DNA from: Deltaproteobacteria bacterium
GTDB taxonomy: Bacteria; Myxococcota_A; Polyangia; JAAYKL01
NCBI GenBank assembly: GCA_030595125.1
Contig: JAUVDV010000032.1
Coordinates: 1 to 53,391, forward strand
Length of the DNA: 53,391 bases
Direction: 5' to 3'
The position numbers and the translations under genes are program-made. The notes below the pieces were generated by a model. The model searched no databases and was not told the DNA's origin. It saw nothing but the letters and a program-made list of their open reading frames with translations. Shown here in pieces: positions 43,182-53,391 of this stretch. Position 1 is the first letter of the stretch. Every line of letters begins with the position of its first letter.

Positions 43182-46100
43182 ATGAGAAAACGAACCACCA
43201 AACAAGGGTTGTTTGCTATTGGATTGCTTGGAGTGAGCCTGTTCATTTCCAGCTCATCCATCTTGGTTTCCCAAGAAGCGACTGCCGAGATATGGAAGGA
43301 TAGCAGCGTTGTACTGTGGGGGCCCGGCGGGGCAGCGGACCCTTGGAATTGGGCGCCCGAAGAAGTTGCCTGTCCTGTAGATCCTCAAATCGACCAGAAA
43401 TGCGCTGACGAATCTTTGTACAATCCGGTGGATAAACCGCTCTTCTTTTTTGTGTTGGGAATTTGTGATGGTGAAGGGAGGACGAAACAAAGCCAATGGC
43501 AATGCAGAGATATGTGGACACAGTACCCCGATGAAGGCATTGGAACCGCGCCGTACACCTGGCATACAACAAATTATTTGGGGTACGATTGGATGAGTGA
43601 TCCAGATCGCCATGGGGAAATGGGGCGCATTTTATTGAATCACTCTATCGTTCAAGGAGAAGCTCCATTCTTTCGAATCCCCTACAATTGCCATATCGGT
43701 TGGAACGCGGGTGCCTACGAAGTCGCCAAGCAAATCTACCTCATCTCGAAAAAGCACTTCGGTGACGATATGGATGACCCGAATGTGAACCGGCAAATCT
43801 ATATTATTAGCCATAGCGGTGGTGGCATCGTTACAAAGGCAATTATAAGCGAGCAGGGGATAGAGGCGTTTAATAAGGCTTTCAATAACTCGGGAGTGTC
43901 TGCCGCCAACGCGGAACTGCTCATGGACGGTGACAAGATTAACGAGTTCTTGGACTGGAAACACTACATAAGACAACACTTGGCCGGCGCGGCAATAATG
44001 GGTTCCCCCATATTGGGAACACCTCTGTCGGACACAACATTCGCAAAGGTCGGGAAGAGGAAAAAAGAAGGGCATATCATGCTCGAAATGACCACCGAGG
44101 AGATTGTGAAAGACCATACATCCAAAGGCGGCGCCTTTGACGGCGCCTTGTACACCGATGCTCGGTATCCCGATCCCTCCTGGCCTGGTGATTCTCCTTA
44201 TCCGTGGGCAGACGACCCGAGTTGGCCGAGCCCGATTGGCGAAGGCATTCCCGTCCTAATGTTGGGTGGAAACACCTCCGAACCCTATTCCGCCTTTTCT
44301 GGTCCCCTTGAGGAACACACTTGGTTGCCGTTGATGGATAGGGCGGTTGCAGAACGGTATTGGAGGGAGGACATCGCGCGTTATTATTGCGTGGAAGACG
44401 CTCCTTTGGAATTTGCGCACGCCGCTTGCCAAGCAGGCGCTTTGGTGGCCGGAGCAGCCGCAGTGACGCTTGCGGCTTTTCCGACGATAAGTGCGACGCT
44501 TTTGACCATATCCGGCGCAATGGCGACGGAGGTGTGCGATGGCGCTGTTGCGTTACACTGGCAGGATAAAATAACGGAGGCCTGCCAGCTCGGGGCATAC
44601 ATCGTACCTTACGGTGTGTCGTTGAAACTGCAATTTCTCGGTGGGTCGATGCCGATCATGTCAATGGATGTGATGGCATCGTTATCGGGCCCGGATGCCT
44701 GGCCGTCCGCCGCGGGGGTGTCTTATGTGACCGGGAGCGACGTAATGGAGCAGTTCATGGGAGACGGCTATACCTATAGCGATAATGGTTGGAAATCGGA
44801 CCATTGGGATCAAGCCGGCAGCTTGACCAATTTGTATAACGACTCGGTATGTGGTGGGGTCACCTTCTACGACACGGTTAAAGTAGATTATGACAGCGTC
44901 TTACTCGAAGCTGCCGACACTTTCTTTGGCGGATTTCTTTCTGCTACTTTTTCCGATCTGAGCGCCTATGACAGCATTTACCACGATTTCTACGATGGGA
45001 ATTTTGATAACGATGGCGTTGTTCCTCTGTGGAGTCAGCACCATTGCGTGCCCGATGATGGCACTGACGAGTACCTTGATTTTGCAAACGTCACGCGCGT
45101 AGTGCTTTACAACAATCACGAAATTACGCAGCACAGCGACGCGGCCGCCGAGGTATTGGCCGAATGGCTTTATCATCTGTATGACGGAGACGGCGACGGC
45201 ATTGTCGACAAGGACGACAATTGTCCCGACACGCCCAATCACTACCAGGAAGACATCGACAGCGATGATATCGGTGACGCGTGCGACAACGACGCTGACG
45301 GAGACGGCTACTACAACTACGCCGTCACAACCCTTTCCCCCGACGGACACGGGTGGATCACACTCCCCGCCGACTGCAACGACTACATGTGGACCCTCAG
45401 AGTCGATCTGGACGGCGACGGCGTGTGCGACGAGTACACTTTCACTGAAGACAATTACGATCCGGGCACCCCAAACGGATTATATATAAAGCCTTGTACA
45501 TTGGTAGTCACAATTGGCAATGCAACTGTCGACTGCGGTATCTCGGAAACGGTGCTCCTTACCGTTCTGGCGGGCGGAAATACCGTCACGACAAGCGACG
45601 GTACCGAGGTAAGCGGCATCGGCTCTCCCGATGTCACGTCCGTGCATTTTTTCAATGAAGGTTATTCACTGGATGAAACTCTTTCCGTTCCGGATATGGT
45701 CTCTTCGCCCGATACACCACATCCGTCCTTATGCCTCCCTTCTTCAGGCAATTGCCTATCCATGTTGCTTGATGGAAATATGTCCTTGGTTCTTGAAGAC
45801 GACAACGAACCCGAGAACTACGCTCTTCGCGACGCGGCGGACGCGACGGACGGCACGGGCTATTACGAAGAGCTTCACGATCCCACTAGAACCGGCCTCG
45901 GGGAGCGCGCGTACCATAGGTTCAACTGGTGCGAGGCCAATCGGAAAGCCGTGCTCCTGACGACCGGCTACTCGACTGACGACGAACTGGAAATGAACGA
46001 CAGCCCAGTAGCGCAGGAGGTAATCGACAAGCTGGAATTCCCCGAAGTGTGCAAGGTAGACAATTGCGTACGAATGGTGCCGGATCCGGAGTACGGCGAC

Positions 46101-49100
46101 GCGCTCTCCAGAGAGCTGTGCAACTGGACCCGCGCATCGATTGTATGGCACACGACCTGCAACGACGGCACGGATCTTACATGGGACGAAGATGCGGTAG
46201 CTGGCCAATGGGTTGATTATGACTTACCAGCGCCATCGTGCACCGAAGATAAGTGCTACCCCTTCAACAACCTCTGGCATCGGTTCTTCATCAACCCTTC
46301 CCAGTCCGACATGAACAGAAACGGAATCGGCGATCAGTGCGACTTCAGGCCCGATCTGGTGAAATTCGAACAGCATCACGCTCCCAATGACATCGTGGAG
46401 TTCGAGAGTATGGACATGGCTCTGTTTCCGTTGGGCTCGTCCGCCCCATGGCAGGTGTTCCCGTGCGATCCCCCGTTCGATCCCAGCCTCTACTGTGACG
46501 CGCAGAACGGCCTTCCGGTCAGGGAAAGCGAGTTCGGGGATTTCTACGATGTGTTTCCGAACCTCTGCCCGTTTGGCGACTGTTACATAACCAAGCATAC
46601 GGTACGGCCGGAGATGGAACTGAGCTTCAAGATCCAGGGCAAGAGGATGGAGTGCCCGAAAGACAATGCCAATAACCCGTTACTCCCTATCGACTGGTGG
46701 TGCAGGTACGAACTCCCGCCGATCACCTCCGCCGACGAGCTAAAGCAGAAGACAACCATCGGCGCGTGCGAATGTTATCCCGGCATTGTTGAGTGCTCGG
46801 GTGTCTGGGAGAAATGCGAACGTTCGATTCCGACACAGTACGTCGATCCTTTGCACATGCGCTACCCGTACCACGAGGAGGAGCACAGCTTCGGTTCGGG
46901 CGCAGACGCGGATCACGTGGGGCTCACTCTCCCGGTGAGCGAACAGTGCGCCACCAAAGCGCACACAGAGTATTATCCGCCCAGCGGCGACGGCACCCTC
47001 GGATATGTAGTTTCTTTCGGGGACCAAGAGGGATGGGACAGCTACCATACAAAGGAGGGAGACGGCTGCGAGCGCATCCTGTTCGACTTCGCGACCGACA
47101 GCGCCGTTCCCGAAAAGCGCACAATGCGCTGGAACTACTTCAACGAACCCGACAAGGACGACGACGCGGTCTTCCCGTTCGTGGGAACAGCGAGCCAGCC
47201 AAGGTATGTCTCCCAGTGGATGGGCTGGGACTACGAGGTTGTGCCTAGTGCCAGTCCCAAATGGCATCAATACCGCTACACCGGCCCCACCAAGTACATC
47301 GAGGGCGAAGACAATCACAACGGTTTCCTGCTCTACAAGACGGCGCAGGAAGCTGGATACGTATGGTACGAGGTTGTCATCGACCTGGGCATCGGTACTA
47401 TCTTCGATGATTCCATGAGGGCGCCGTGGGAAATATGGGGCTTGTTCCTGGACGACATGCTCGGTCTCGACCACAAGTGGTCCGATGTGTTGTCGGGCTT
47501 GCAACAGGTGGATACCGGCTGGTTGTTGCAATCCAGAACACTGGATATGGACACGGGAAAAATCGGTCGGGATGTCGGCATGCCGGCTTCTTTCGACGGT
47601 TCGCCTTCTTCCATGCCGTTGGCCGGAATCTCCATGTGCTCCGGCATCGCCGACCGGCCGCTTATGGGCGGCATGGCCGGGCTGACGGGCCTGGTCTACG
47701 ATCAAACCGCGGCGGCGGGCGCAGATCTGCCCCCCGTGGAACTCTTCAGAGTAATGTACGGCGGCGAGCTATCAAACGGCTCCGCAAGCGACGAGCTGTG
47801 GGTCGAGATGGACTGGGTACAGCCGGACACCTGGTTCAACCTGGGCGGAACCTCTGACAAAACGCCGCCTTCCTTGAGCGAGGCGAACATCGTCTTCTCG
47901 CCGGCAGCTTCCAAACTGTTCCTGTTCGGAGGATGGCACGCGAGCGGAATGTGGAGCGGATCCGTATGGTCCTTCGATCTGAATGACGGGCAGTGGAGCC
48001 ATATGGCACGGATGGAACGTGACCTTCCGCCTTCGTTCACCGAGTATTCCATAGCCCACGATGCCAAGGGTAACACGGTGTATCTCCTGGCGGGCAAGAA
48101 CGACGGCTCTCCCGTTTCCGACGCATATGAAATAAACCTCGCCACCGGCGCTGTCCGGAAAATCCGTGTGGACGGAAATATGCCCGAACCCAGGGAAGGC
48201 GCGTCCGTTGCGTATTCATCCTACCGGGAAACAGTGTTCATGTTCGGCGGGGACAACGGCCGCGAATTGATAGAAGATCTCTGGGAGCTGAACCCACGAA
48301 CCGGGGATTGGGCGCTCCTCTCCGGTGGATCGCAAAGATCGCCGGGCGCCCGCGAAAACGCTTTCCTTGCGGCTTCGCCCACATCGCCGTCCCTGTTCTT
48401 GACGGGAGGCGAGGACGAGAGCGGCGATCTCAACGCGCTCCTCGTCGAGCGTTATACGGTCGGTTCGGGATGGTCCGGGCAGGACAGCCGGTCCGTCGTT
48501 CGAATGAACACAGCGGGCGGCGTCTCCTCTGGGACGCACAGAACGGGCGACGATCGGCTGATGAAGATAGACACGTCCACCCTCGCCATTCCCGAAGGCG
48601 GTCTGATAACGGTGGGTCTGGAGGTCGAGAGCAACGCTGCGGTCGATATCACTGTGCTCGACAAGGGCGGCCGCGTGCTCGCCTCTCGGGCAAACGCCGC
48701 CGGATCGGTAGATCTTGCCGTGCTCGTGCGCAGGGGACAGGACATCGGCGTGGTGCTCAACACGCCGGTCGGCTTACCTGAGCAGGCCGTTGAATATTCC
48801 CTCAAGGTGAGCGCGCCCACCGCAGTCGAGGTGGGGAGCATGAGCTTCGGCGGATTCGGTGGATTGGACGTGAAAAACAACGTCGCCGCCGTGGCCAAGG
48901 GCTGGAATATCAAGATAGCCGACATGAATACGGACGGCACGGTCGCAAACATGGAGACAGTTTCCACTGCCTGGGCTACCGATGTTGTCCTGGATGGAGA
49001 CTATGCATATGTATCCGACGCGATAGAGGGTCTGGTTGTGTTCGATGTTTCCGACCCGCAAAATCCGCAAAAGGTTGCGGACGAGTGGTGCCTGGGCCCG

Positions 49101-49571
49101 GGCATGAGCATAGCCAAGCGCGGCGACCGCGTTTACATGGCCGCAGGCATCTTTGGAATAGAGGTATTCGACGTCTCGGATCCGCTGGACCCCCAATGGA
49201 TCGACAACATCTTCCTTTGCGACGTGGTGGAGGACGTGAGCGCGGGCGGCGCCCTCCTGGCCGCCGCCACCTGGATCGATGGGATGATTCTGGTTTCGCC
49301 GTACGGGACGGGCCCCGCCGAGGTCGGCACATTCGATCCCGATGGATGGGCGCGGGACTCCTACCTGGCCGGTTCGGTCCTGCACATCCTCATGTCGGAT
49401 GGAGACGTTGTGCAGGTGGACATATCCAATCCCGGAGATCCGCATGAGCTGGACGAGTACGACGACGCGTATCGCGCGGTGTCCGGCAGGATGGGCGACG
49501 GATTCATGCTGGCGCCGGAGAGGCACTGGTGGGGCGCCGAGGTCGCGTCGTACAACCTGGAGGTGCAGTGA
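43182..49571 (+). CDS. giant secreted mosaic protein (lipase-like, TSP3, kelch, LVIVD)
   Basis: This 2129-residue secreted protein has the signal FAIGLLGVSLFISSSSILVS. Modules in order: an alpha/beta-hydrolase-like region (about 100-330) with IYIISHSGGGIV near residue 210, where the usual GxSxG has Ser at its first position; a second part to about 650; thrombospondin-type-3 calcium repeats (about 666-715, DGDGDGIVDKDDNCPDTPN); a Cys-containing middle of unknown fold (about 720-1560); kelch propeller repeats (about 1566-1750, KLFLFGGWHASGMWSGSVW); and LVIVD-type propeller repeats (about 1890-2100, GLVVFDVSDPQNPQKV). GGAGG precedes ATG 43182. G+C is clearly lower in the first third, suggesting a chimeric origin. 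It overlaps the next gene by one base (TGATG). Confidence 0.88.
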   Translation: MRKRTTKQGLFAIGLLGVSLFISSSSILVSQEATAEIWKDSSVVLWGPGGAADPWNWAPEEVACPVDPQIDQKCADESLYNPVDKPLFFFVLGICDGEGRTKQSQWQCRDMWTQYPDEGIGTAPYTWHTTNYLGYDWMSDPDRHGEMGRILLNHSIVQGEAPFFRIPYNCHIGWNAGAYEVAKQIYLISKKHFGDDMDDPNVNRQIYIISHSGGGIVTKAIISEQGIEAFNKAFNNSGVSAANAELLMDGDKINEFLDWKHYIRQHLAGAAIMGSPILGTPLSDTTFAKVGKRKKEGHIMLEMTTEEIVKDHTSKGGAFDGALYTDARYPDPSWPGDSPYPWADDPSWPSPIGEGIPVLMLGGNTSEPYSAFSGPLEEHTWLPLMDRAVAERYWREDIARYYCVEDAPLEFAHAACQAGALVAGAAAVTLAAFPTISATLLTISGAMATEVCDGAVALHWQDKITEACQLGAYIVPYGVSLKLQFLGGSMPIMSMDVMASLSGPDAWPSAAGVSYVTGSDVMEQFMGDGYTYSDNGWKSDHWDQAGSLTNLYNDSVCGGVTFYDTVKVDYDSVLLEAADTFFGGFLSATFSDLSAYDSIYHDFYDGNFDNDGVVPLWSQHHCVPDDGTDEYLDFANVTRVVLYNNHEITQHSDAAAEVLAEWLYHLYDGDGDGIVDKDDNCPDTPNHYQEDIDSDDIGDACDNDADGDGYYNYAVTTLSPDGHGWITLPADCNDYMWTLRVDLDGDGVCDEYTFTEDNYDPGTPNGLYIKPCTLVVTIGNATVDCGISETVLLTVLAGGNTVTTSDGTEVSGIGSPDVTSVHFFNEGYSLDETLSVPDMVSSPDTPHPSLCLPSSGNCLSMLLDGNMSLVLEDDNEPENYALRDAADATDGTGYYEELHDPTRTGLGERAYHRFNWCEANRKAVLLTTGYSTDDELEMNDSPVAQEVIDKLEFPEVCKVDNCVRMVPDPEYGDALSRELCNWTRASIVWHTTCNDGTDLTWDEDAVAGQWVDYDLPAPSCTEDKCYPFNNLWHRFFINPSQSDMNRNGIGDQCDFRPDLVKFEQHHAPNDIVEFESMDMALFPLGSSAPWQVFPCDPPFDPSLYCDAQNGLPVRESEFGDFYDVFPNLCPFGDCYITKHTVRPEMELSFKIQGKRMECPKDNANNPLLPIDWWCRYELPPITSADELKQKTTIGACECYPGIVECSGVWEKCERSIPTQYVDPLHMRYPYHEEEHSFGSGADADHVGLTLPVSEQCATKAHTEYYPPSGDGTLGYVVSFGDQEGWDSYHTKEGDGCERILFDFATDSAVPEKRTMRWNYFNEPDKDDDAVFPFVGTASQPRYVSQWMGWDYEVVPSASPKWHQYRYTGPTKYIEGEDNHNGFLLYKTAQEAGYVWYEVVIDLGIGTIFDDSMRAPWEIWGLFLDDMLGLDHKWSDVLSGLQQVDTGWLLQSRTLDMDTGKIGRDVGMPASFDGSPSSMPLAGISMCSGIADRPLMGGMAGLTGLVYDQTAAAGADLPPVELFRVMYGGELSNGSASDELWVEMDWVQPDTWFNLGGTSDKTPPSLSEANIVFSPAASKLFLFGGWHASGMWSGSVWSFDLNDGQWSHMARMERDLPPSFTEYSIAHDAKGNTVYLLAGKNDGSPVSDAYEINLATGAVRKIRVDGNMPEPREGASVAYSSYRETVFMFGGDNGRELIEDLWELNPRTGDWALLSGGSQRSPGARENAFLAASPTSPSLFLTGGEDESGDLNALLVERYTVGSGWSGQDSRSVVRMNTAGGVSSGTHRTGDDRLMKIDTSTLAIPEGGLITVGLEVESNAAVDITVLDKGGRVLASRANAAGSVDLAVLVRRGQDIGVVLNTPVGLPEQAVEYSLKVSAPTAVEVGSMSFGGFGGLDVKNNVAAVAKGWNIKIADMNTDGTVANMETVSTAWATDVVLDGDYAYVSDAIEGLVVFDVSDPQNPQKVADEWCLGPGMSIAKRGDRVYMAAGIFGIEVFDVSDPLDPQWIDNIFLCDVVEDVSAGGALLAAATWIDGMILVSPYGTGPAEVGTFDPDGWARDSYLAGSVLHILMSDGDVVQVDISNPGDPHELDEYDDAYRAVSGRMGDGFMLAPERHWWGAEVASYNLEVQ

Positions 49572-50914
49572 TGCGACCGTGCAAGACGATATGCGTTCTG
49601 TTCGCTGTTCTGACGATGGTCGCATTCGCCGCATGCTCTTCATGCTCCAACGGTGGCGCGGATCTGGACGCCGGCACGGACACGGGAACAGGTGACACAG
49701 ACGCGGATACGGACACGGATTCCGATATGGATACAGATACGGATACAGATACAGATACGGATACAGATACGGATACAGATACGGATACAGATGCCGATAC
49801 CGACACGGATACCGACGCAGACACGGATTGTATTCCCGACACCGGGAGCGATCCCCTGGTCCCGCCCTGCTGCCAGGTGGTAACCTCCAGCACTGCCATG
49901 AGCTGGGAAGGGGACAGGGGCATCGATGGAGACAGGATGGTCTGGTACGAATATGACGGAGGGCAAAAAATAATGATGAGACAGCTCTCCACGGGCGTGA
50001 ACACCACGCTTCTCGTGCAGACGGATGTACCCGAGCACCCGATCATAAAGGGAGACTGGGTGTTTTGGGATCAGCGTCCGTTGTTGGGCGACTGGACGCA
50101 AAGAGAGGTATACAGAATGCACGTTTCATTGCTCACTCCCGAGCAGCTCACCAACGACTCTTGCGGGGATAGTAAAGAAAGGGGGGGCGACACCTACTTC
50201 GTCCATGGTAAAGCGTGCGACACCAGCGGGGTGAATCCTCTCTACTTTACCGACATCTCATCTCTTGTCAGTACCGAGATCTCGCCCGACTTTACTTCCC
50301 CGCCCGGTACTGCCGGGCTGATGTACGACGGGAGTCGTTACGTGGCCTGGGGCTGGCACGACGACGCGGCGCCTCACTACGACCAGATTTATCTCTTCGA
50401 CATTCAAAGCCCGTCTGTGCCCACCGCGCCGCTCTACCCGGCGGCGTACAACCAGGTGGGTGGAGTGATGGTGGATGGGAAGATCTACGTAAGTACCTAT
50501 GTCGACGGAGGCGGAGTGACTGAGAGCTGGGATGTCTGGATATATGACATTGATGCCGGTACCTTCGAATGGATGGATCATGCTCCCTACGACCAGATAT
50601 TGTTGGATGTGGATGGTCACATCGCGGTCTATGCCGATACCGAAGATTTGTGTGAATACATCTACATGAACGGAATGAAAAGCCACATGGAGATAAAGGA
50701 CTTGCAGACCGGCGCCACTTGCAGAATCTCGGGGCAATCCGGCAACGTCCTTGGAAACGCGGCTCTCTCGGGTAAGTACTTAGTTTTCGTGGCGGGCTCT
50801 CCTACAAGCGGAACAATCTACCAGTGCGACATGGAAGCCTGCGGCTTCATCGACTCCGCCGGGCACGTCATTCCCGACGATCCTCCGGACGCCGGCATGG
50901 ACGGTGGAAGTTGA
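49571..50914 (+). CDS. TD-linker lipoprotein with beta-propeller-like domain
   Basis: This 447-residue lipoprotein (signal ICVLFAVLTMVAFAAC, SSCSN after it) has a long Thr-Asp/Ala-Asp spacer (residues 43-86). The C-terminal 350 residues have repeated WYEYDGG and WDQRP strands, like the blades of a TolB-type propeller (VWYEYDGGQKIMMRQLSTG, GDWVFWDQRP, RYVAWGWHDDAAPHYDQIYLFD). It is probably displayed on the outer membrane. Translation is coupled to the giant protein by TGATG overlap, so the two are likely partners. Confidence 0.88.
   Translation: MRPCKTICVLFAVLTMVAFAACSSCSNGGADLDAGTDTGTGDTDADTDTDSDMDTDTDTDTDTDTDTDTDTDTDADTDTDTDADTDCIPDTGSDPLVPPCCQVVTSSTAMSWEGDRGIDGDRMVWYEYDGGQKIMMRQLSTGVNTTLLVQTDVPEHPIIKGDWVFWDQRPLLGDWTQREVYRMHVSLLTPEQLTNDSCGDSKERGGDTYFVHGKACDTSGVNPLYFTDISSLVSTEISPDFTSPPGTAGLMYDGSRYVAWGWHDDAAPHYDQIYLFDIQSPSVPTAPLYPAAYNQVGGVMVDGKIYVSTYVDGGGVTESWDVWIYDIDAGTFEWMDHAPYDQILLDVDGHIAVYADTEDLCEYIYMNGMKSHMEIKDLQTGATCRISGQSGNVLGNAALSGKYLVFVAGSPTSGTIYQCDMEACGFIDSAGHVIPDDPPDAGMDGGS
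49697..49828 (+). repeat. Thr-Asp dipeptide repeat tract
   Basis: A 132-base hexanucleotide-based repeat encodes mainly Thr-Asp pairs with a few Ala/Ser/Met substitutions. GATACA/GATACG codons dominate, unlike the ACC/ACT mix of the riboswitch-controlled lipoprotein, so the tracts expanded independently. Confidence 0.95.
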
Positions 50915-50921
50915 TCTCACC

Positions 50922-51359
50922 ATGAAGAGAAAATGGATCTACTTCTCGATTGCGATTTTCGCGGCGGGCGCCGTGTGGGCGACAATGTACTTTCTTCAGG
51001 AATCACCCGCCGAGGAGCCCGGGCGAACAGTCGAAAAGAGCGTGGAGCCGCTGCGTCACTCCGCAAGGGAAGTATCCAAAGTCATGGAGCGCGCAATTGG
51101 GGAACGACAGGAACTCATCGAGGAAGGCAAAAAGTCGGGCATAGCGGACGAACGTGCTGTAAAGCACGCGCAGCGCAATCTCGACCGCTTGAGCACGTCC
51201 CCGCAGGATGCGCTTGCTCACGCGAGGGAAAAGCACCGCTTGATAGAAGAGCAATTGAAAGACGCGAGCGATAAAGGCGACAGGGAACGACTCGAGCATC
51301 GCCGCGCCCTCATCGAGAAAGCAATCTCCAGGCTCGAGTCGATAGTGGAGGCGCCATGA
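50922..51359 (+). CDS. small membrane-anchored coiled-coil protein
   Basis: This 145-residue protein has an N-terminal membrane helix (WIYFSIAIFAAGAVWATMYFL) followed by a long charged helical region (about 35-140, LRHSAREVSKVMERAIGERQ and EKHRLIEEQLKDASDKGDRE), so it is a membrane-anchored periplasmic coiled coil. ATG 50922 is chosen; an in-frame GTG 50904 overlaps the previous gene. It lies eight bases after the TD-linker lipoprotein and so is probably cotranscribed with it and the giant protein. Confidence 0.78.
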   Translation: MKRKWIYFSIAIFAAGAVWATMYFLQESPAEEPGRTVEKSVEPLRHSAREVSKVMERAIGERQELIEEGKKSGIADERAVKHAQRNLDRLSTSPQDALAHAREKHRLIEEQLKDASDKGDRERLEHRRALIEKAISRLESIVEAP

Positions 51360-51375
51360 AAATGACATTCGGATA

Positions 51376-51468
51376 TGTGAAAGAGGTGCCTGGAGTTACA
51401 AGAAAACCTGCGCCCCCGGTGGGACTAAATGCGTGCAGATCTCCGACGAGGAGATCGCTTGCCAGTGA
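51376..51468 (+). pseudogene. remnant of a Cys-rich lipoprotein C-terminus
   Basis: An open frame without any start codon reads CERGAWSYKKTC, then PGGTKCVQISDEEIACQ and stop TGA (51466-51468). The C-x-G-x-W and Cys spacing look like the end of a Cys-rich surface module. It is closed upstream by a TAG near 51345 and overlaps no gene, so it is probably a decayed fragment. Confidence 0.3.
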
Positions 51469-51557
51469 TTTTCATCCAGTCGACGACCTCTGCCTCATCC
51501 ATTGAATCACCACCGACAAATAGAGAAGTGATATGATGATCTCATGGAGGTGAGATC

Positions 51558-52260
51558 ATGAATACCCGCATAGTTACTATCTCGATTCTTTTTATCGTCG
51601 CCGCATTCGGCTGCAATAACGTCAGCTCCCCGAACTGGGAGAACAACGGATCGGACACCGACACGGATACCGATACGGACGCCGATTCCGATTCAGACAC
51701 CGACTCGGACACCGACTCGGATTCAGATACGGACACCGACACGAGCCCGGACCCGATCAACCTGGTTTTTATCATTCAAAACGAGAGCGGACAGGACCGG
51801 TACCTGGGCTGGAATTCGGGTGGCCTGAACGTGGTTGGTTGCGGCGTGAACGACGGGGACGGCTGGCAGGACTGCCGATTCAACTCCCCCTTCTGCACTC
51901 TCGACTGCGAAAACATCGACGAGGGAGACGACTGCTGCATCGACTGCGACTTCATGTCCCTGGTGATGCTCATCCCCGCCGGGGAGGAGGTGGAGATCGA
52001 GTGGGACGGAACGCTGGCGTACGAAGACAGCGACTATTGCTCCAACTGCTCGTGCTACTGGCACTTCGGCGCGCCCCACAACCCGTACCGGGCCTCTGTG
52101 CAGGCATACTCGGAGGTCAATTGCACGGACGACACTTGCGATGTGGACTCCGACGGGGTGATCTGGAACGGCAACGTGGTCGGCGAGCCGCAGGAGTGGA
52201 TCGAAGACTTCGACGTGCCTCACCCGGGAGGAGAGGACAGCGACGTGATGATAGGAATCG

Positions 52261-52268
<8 letters not shown>
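51558..52268 (+). CDS. TD/SD-linker cysteine-rich lipoprotein
   Basis: This 236-residue lipoprotein (signal [14 protein letters not shown]) has a Ser/Thr-Asp spacer (about 32-62). The C-terminal domain (about 68-236) has eleven or more cysteines ([29 protein letters not shown]), a [18 protein letters not shown] strand typical of beta-sandwich carriers, and [17 protein letters not shown], a calcium-loop-like segment. GGAGG lies six bases upstream of the ATG. Its 3' end overlaps the convergent regulator by eight bases. Family unknown. Confidence 0.85.
51651..51743 (+). repeat. Thr-Asp/Ser-Asp repeat tract
   Basis: About 15 Thr-Asp or Ser-Asp pairs (93 bases) form the linker of the Cys-rich lipoprotein at 51558. 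The Ser substitutions come from GATTCC/GACTCG codons, so the tract is less uniform than the others. Confidence 0.9.

Positions 52269-53391
<1,123 letters not shown>

Overview
The window looks like chromosome from a Myxococcota/deltaproteobacterial-type bacterium of roughly 55-60% G+C. The signs are four lipoproteins with long Thr-Asp (TD) linkers, a Glt/Agl-like envelope machine, kelch, thrombospondin-type-3 and LVIVD repeats in a giant secreted protein, and many TPR lipoproteins. A fused 2-hydroxyacyl-CoA dehydratase activase points to some anaerobic or facultative metabolism. No rRNA, tRNA, CRISPR array or recognisable transposase was seen. Assignments come from reading the translated sequence only; no database search was possible.

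Layout. 1-3.4 kb holds the conserved minus-strand block rpmH-rnpA-yidD-yidC-khpB plus one small coupled gene. 3.6-11.2 kb holds a FliJ-like coiled-coil protein, a sodium:amino-acid symporter with an extra domain, a FabH-like ketoacyl synthase, and the 1414-residue activase/dehydratase fusion. 11.3-13.2 kb holds an ECF sigma factor and a zinc-finger anti-sigma factor carrying a C-terminal repeat domain, divergent from a large plus-strand cluster. That cluster (13.6-28.3 kb) has three periplasmic TPR proteins, one TolQ/ExbB-type and two ExbD-type proton-motor subunits, a GltG-like FHA/transmembrane/AgmX protein, a small secreted protein, an outer-membrane barrel and a Wza-like SLBB lipoprotein. 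By architecture and order this matches the conserved core (AglR, AglQ, AglS, GltC, GltD, GltE, GltG) of the Myxococcus gliding and Nfs machines. Its direct coupling to a polysaccharide export protein suggests moving or exporting a surface polymer rather than gliding.

28.4-36.5 kb holds a ribbon-helix-helix-like regulator, an alpha/beta hydrolase, a DinG-like helicase, SmpB, a ComF-family protein, a PilZ-like protein and several conserved unknowns. In the middle (31.76-31.93 kb) a very clear cobalamin riboswitch precedes a single TD-linker lipoprotein of unknown function, the best candidate here for an undescribed system. 36.6-41.0 kb holds an EF-hand-like repeat protein coupled to a class II HMG-CoA reductase, plus two lipoproteins, and is bracketed by two inverted copies of a GC-rich palindromic repeat.

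41.0-53.4 kb is accessory in character: a 10-unit 21-bp tandem repeat, small lipoproteins, a 2129-residue mosaic secreted protein whose first third is visibly lower in G+C, two more TD-linker lipoproteins, and at the edge a truncated NtrC-type sigma-54 response regulator.
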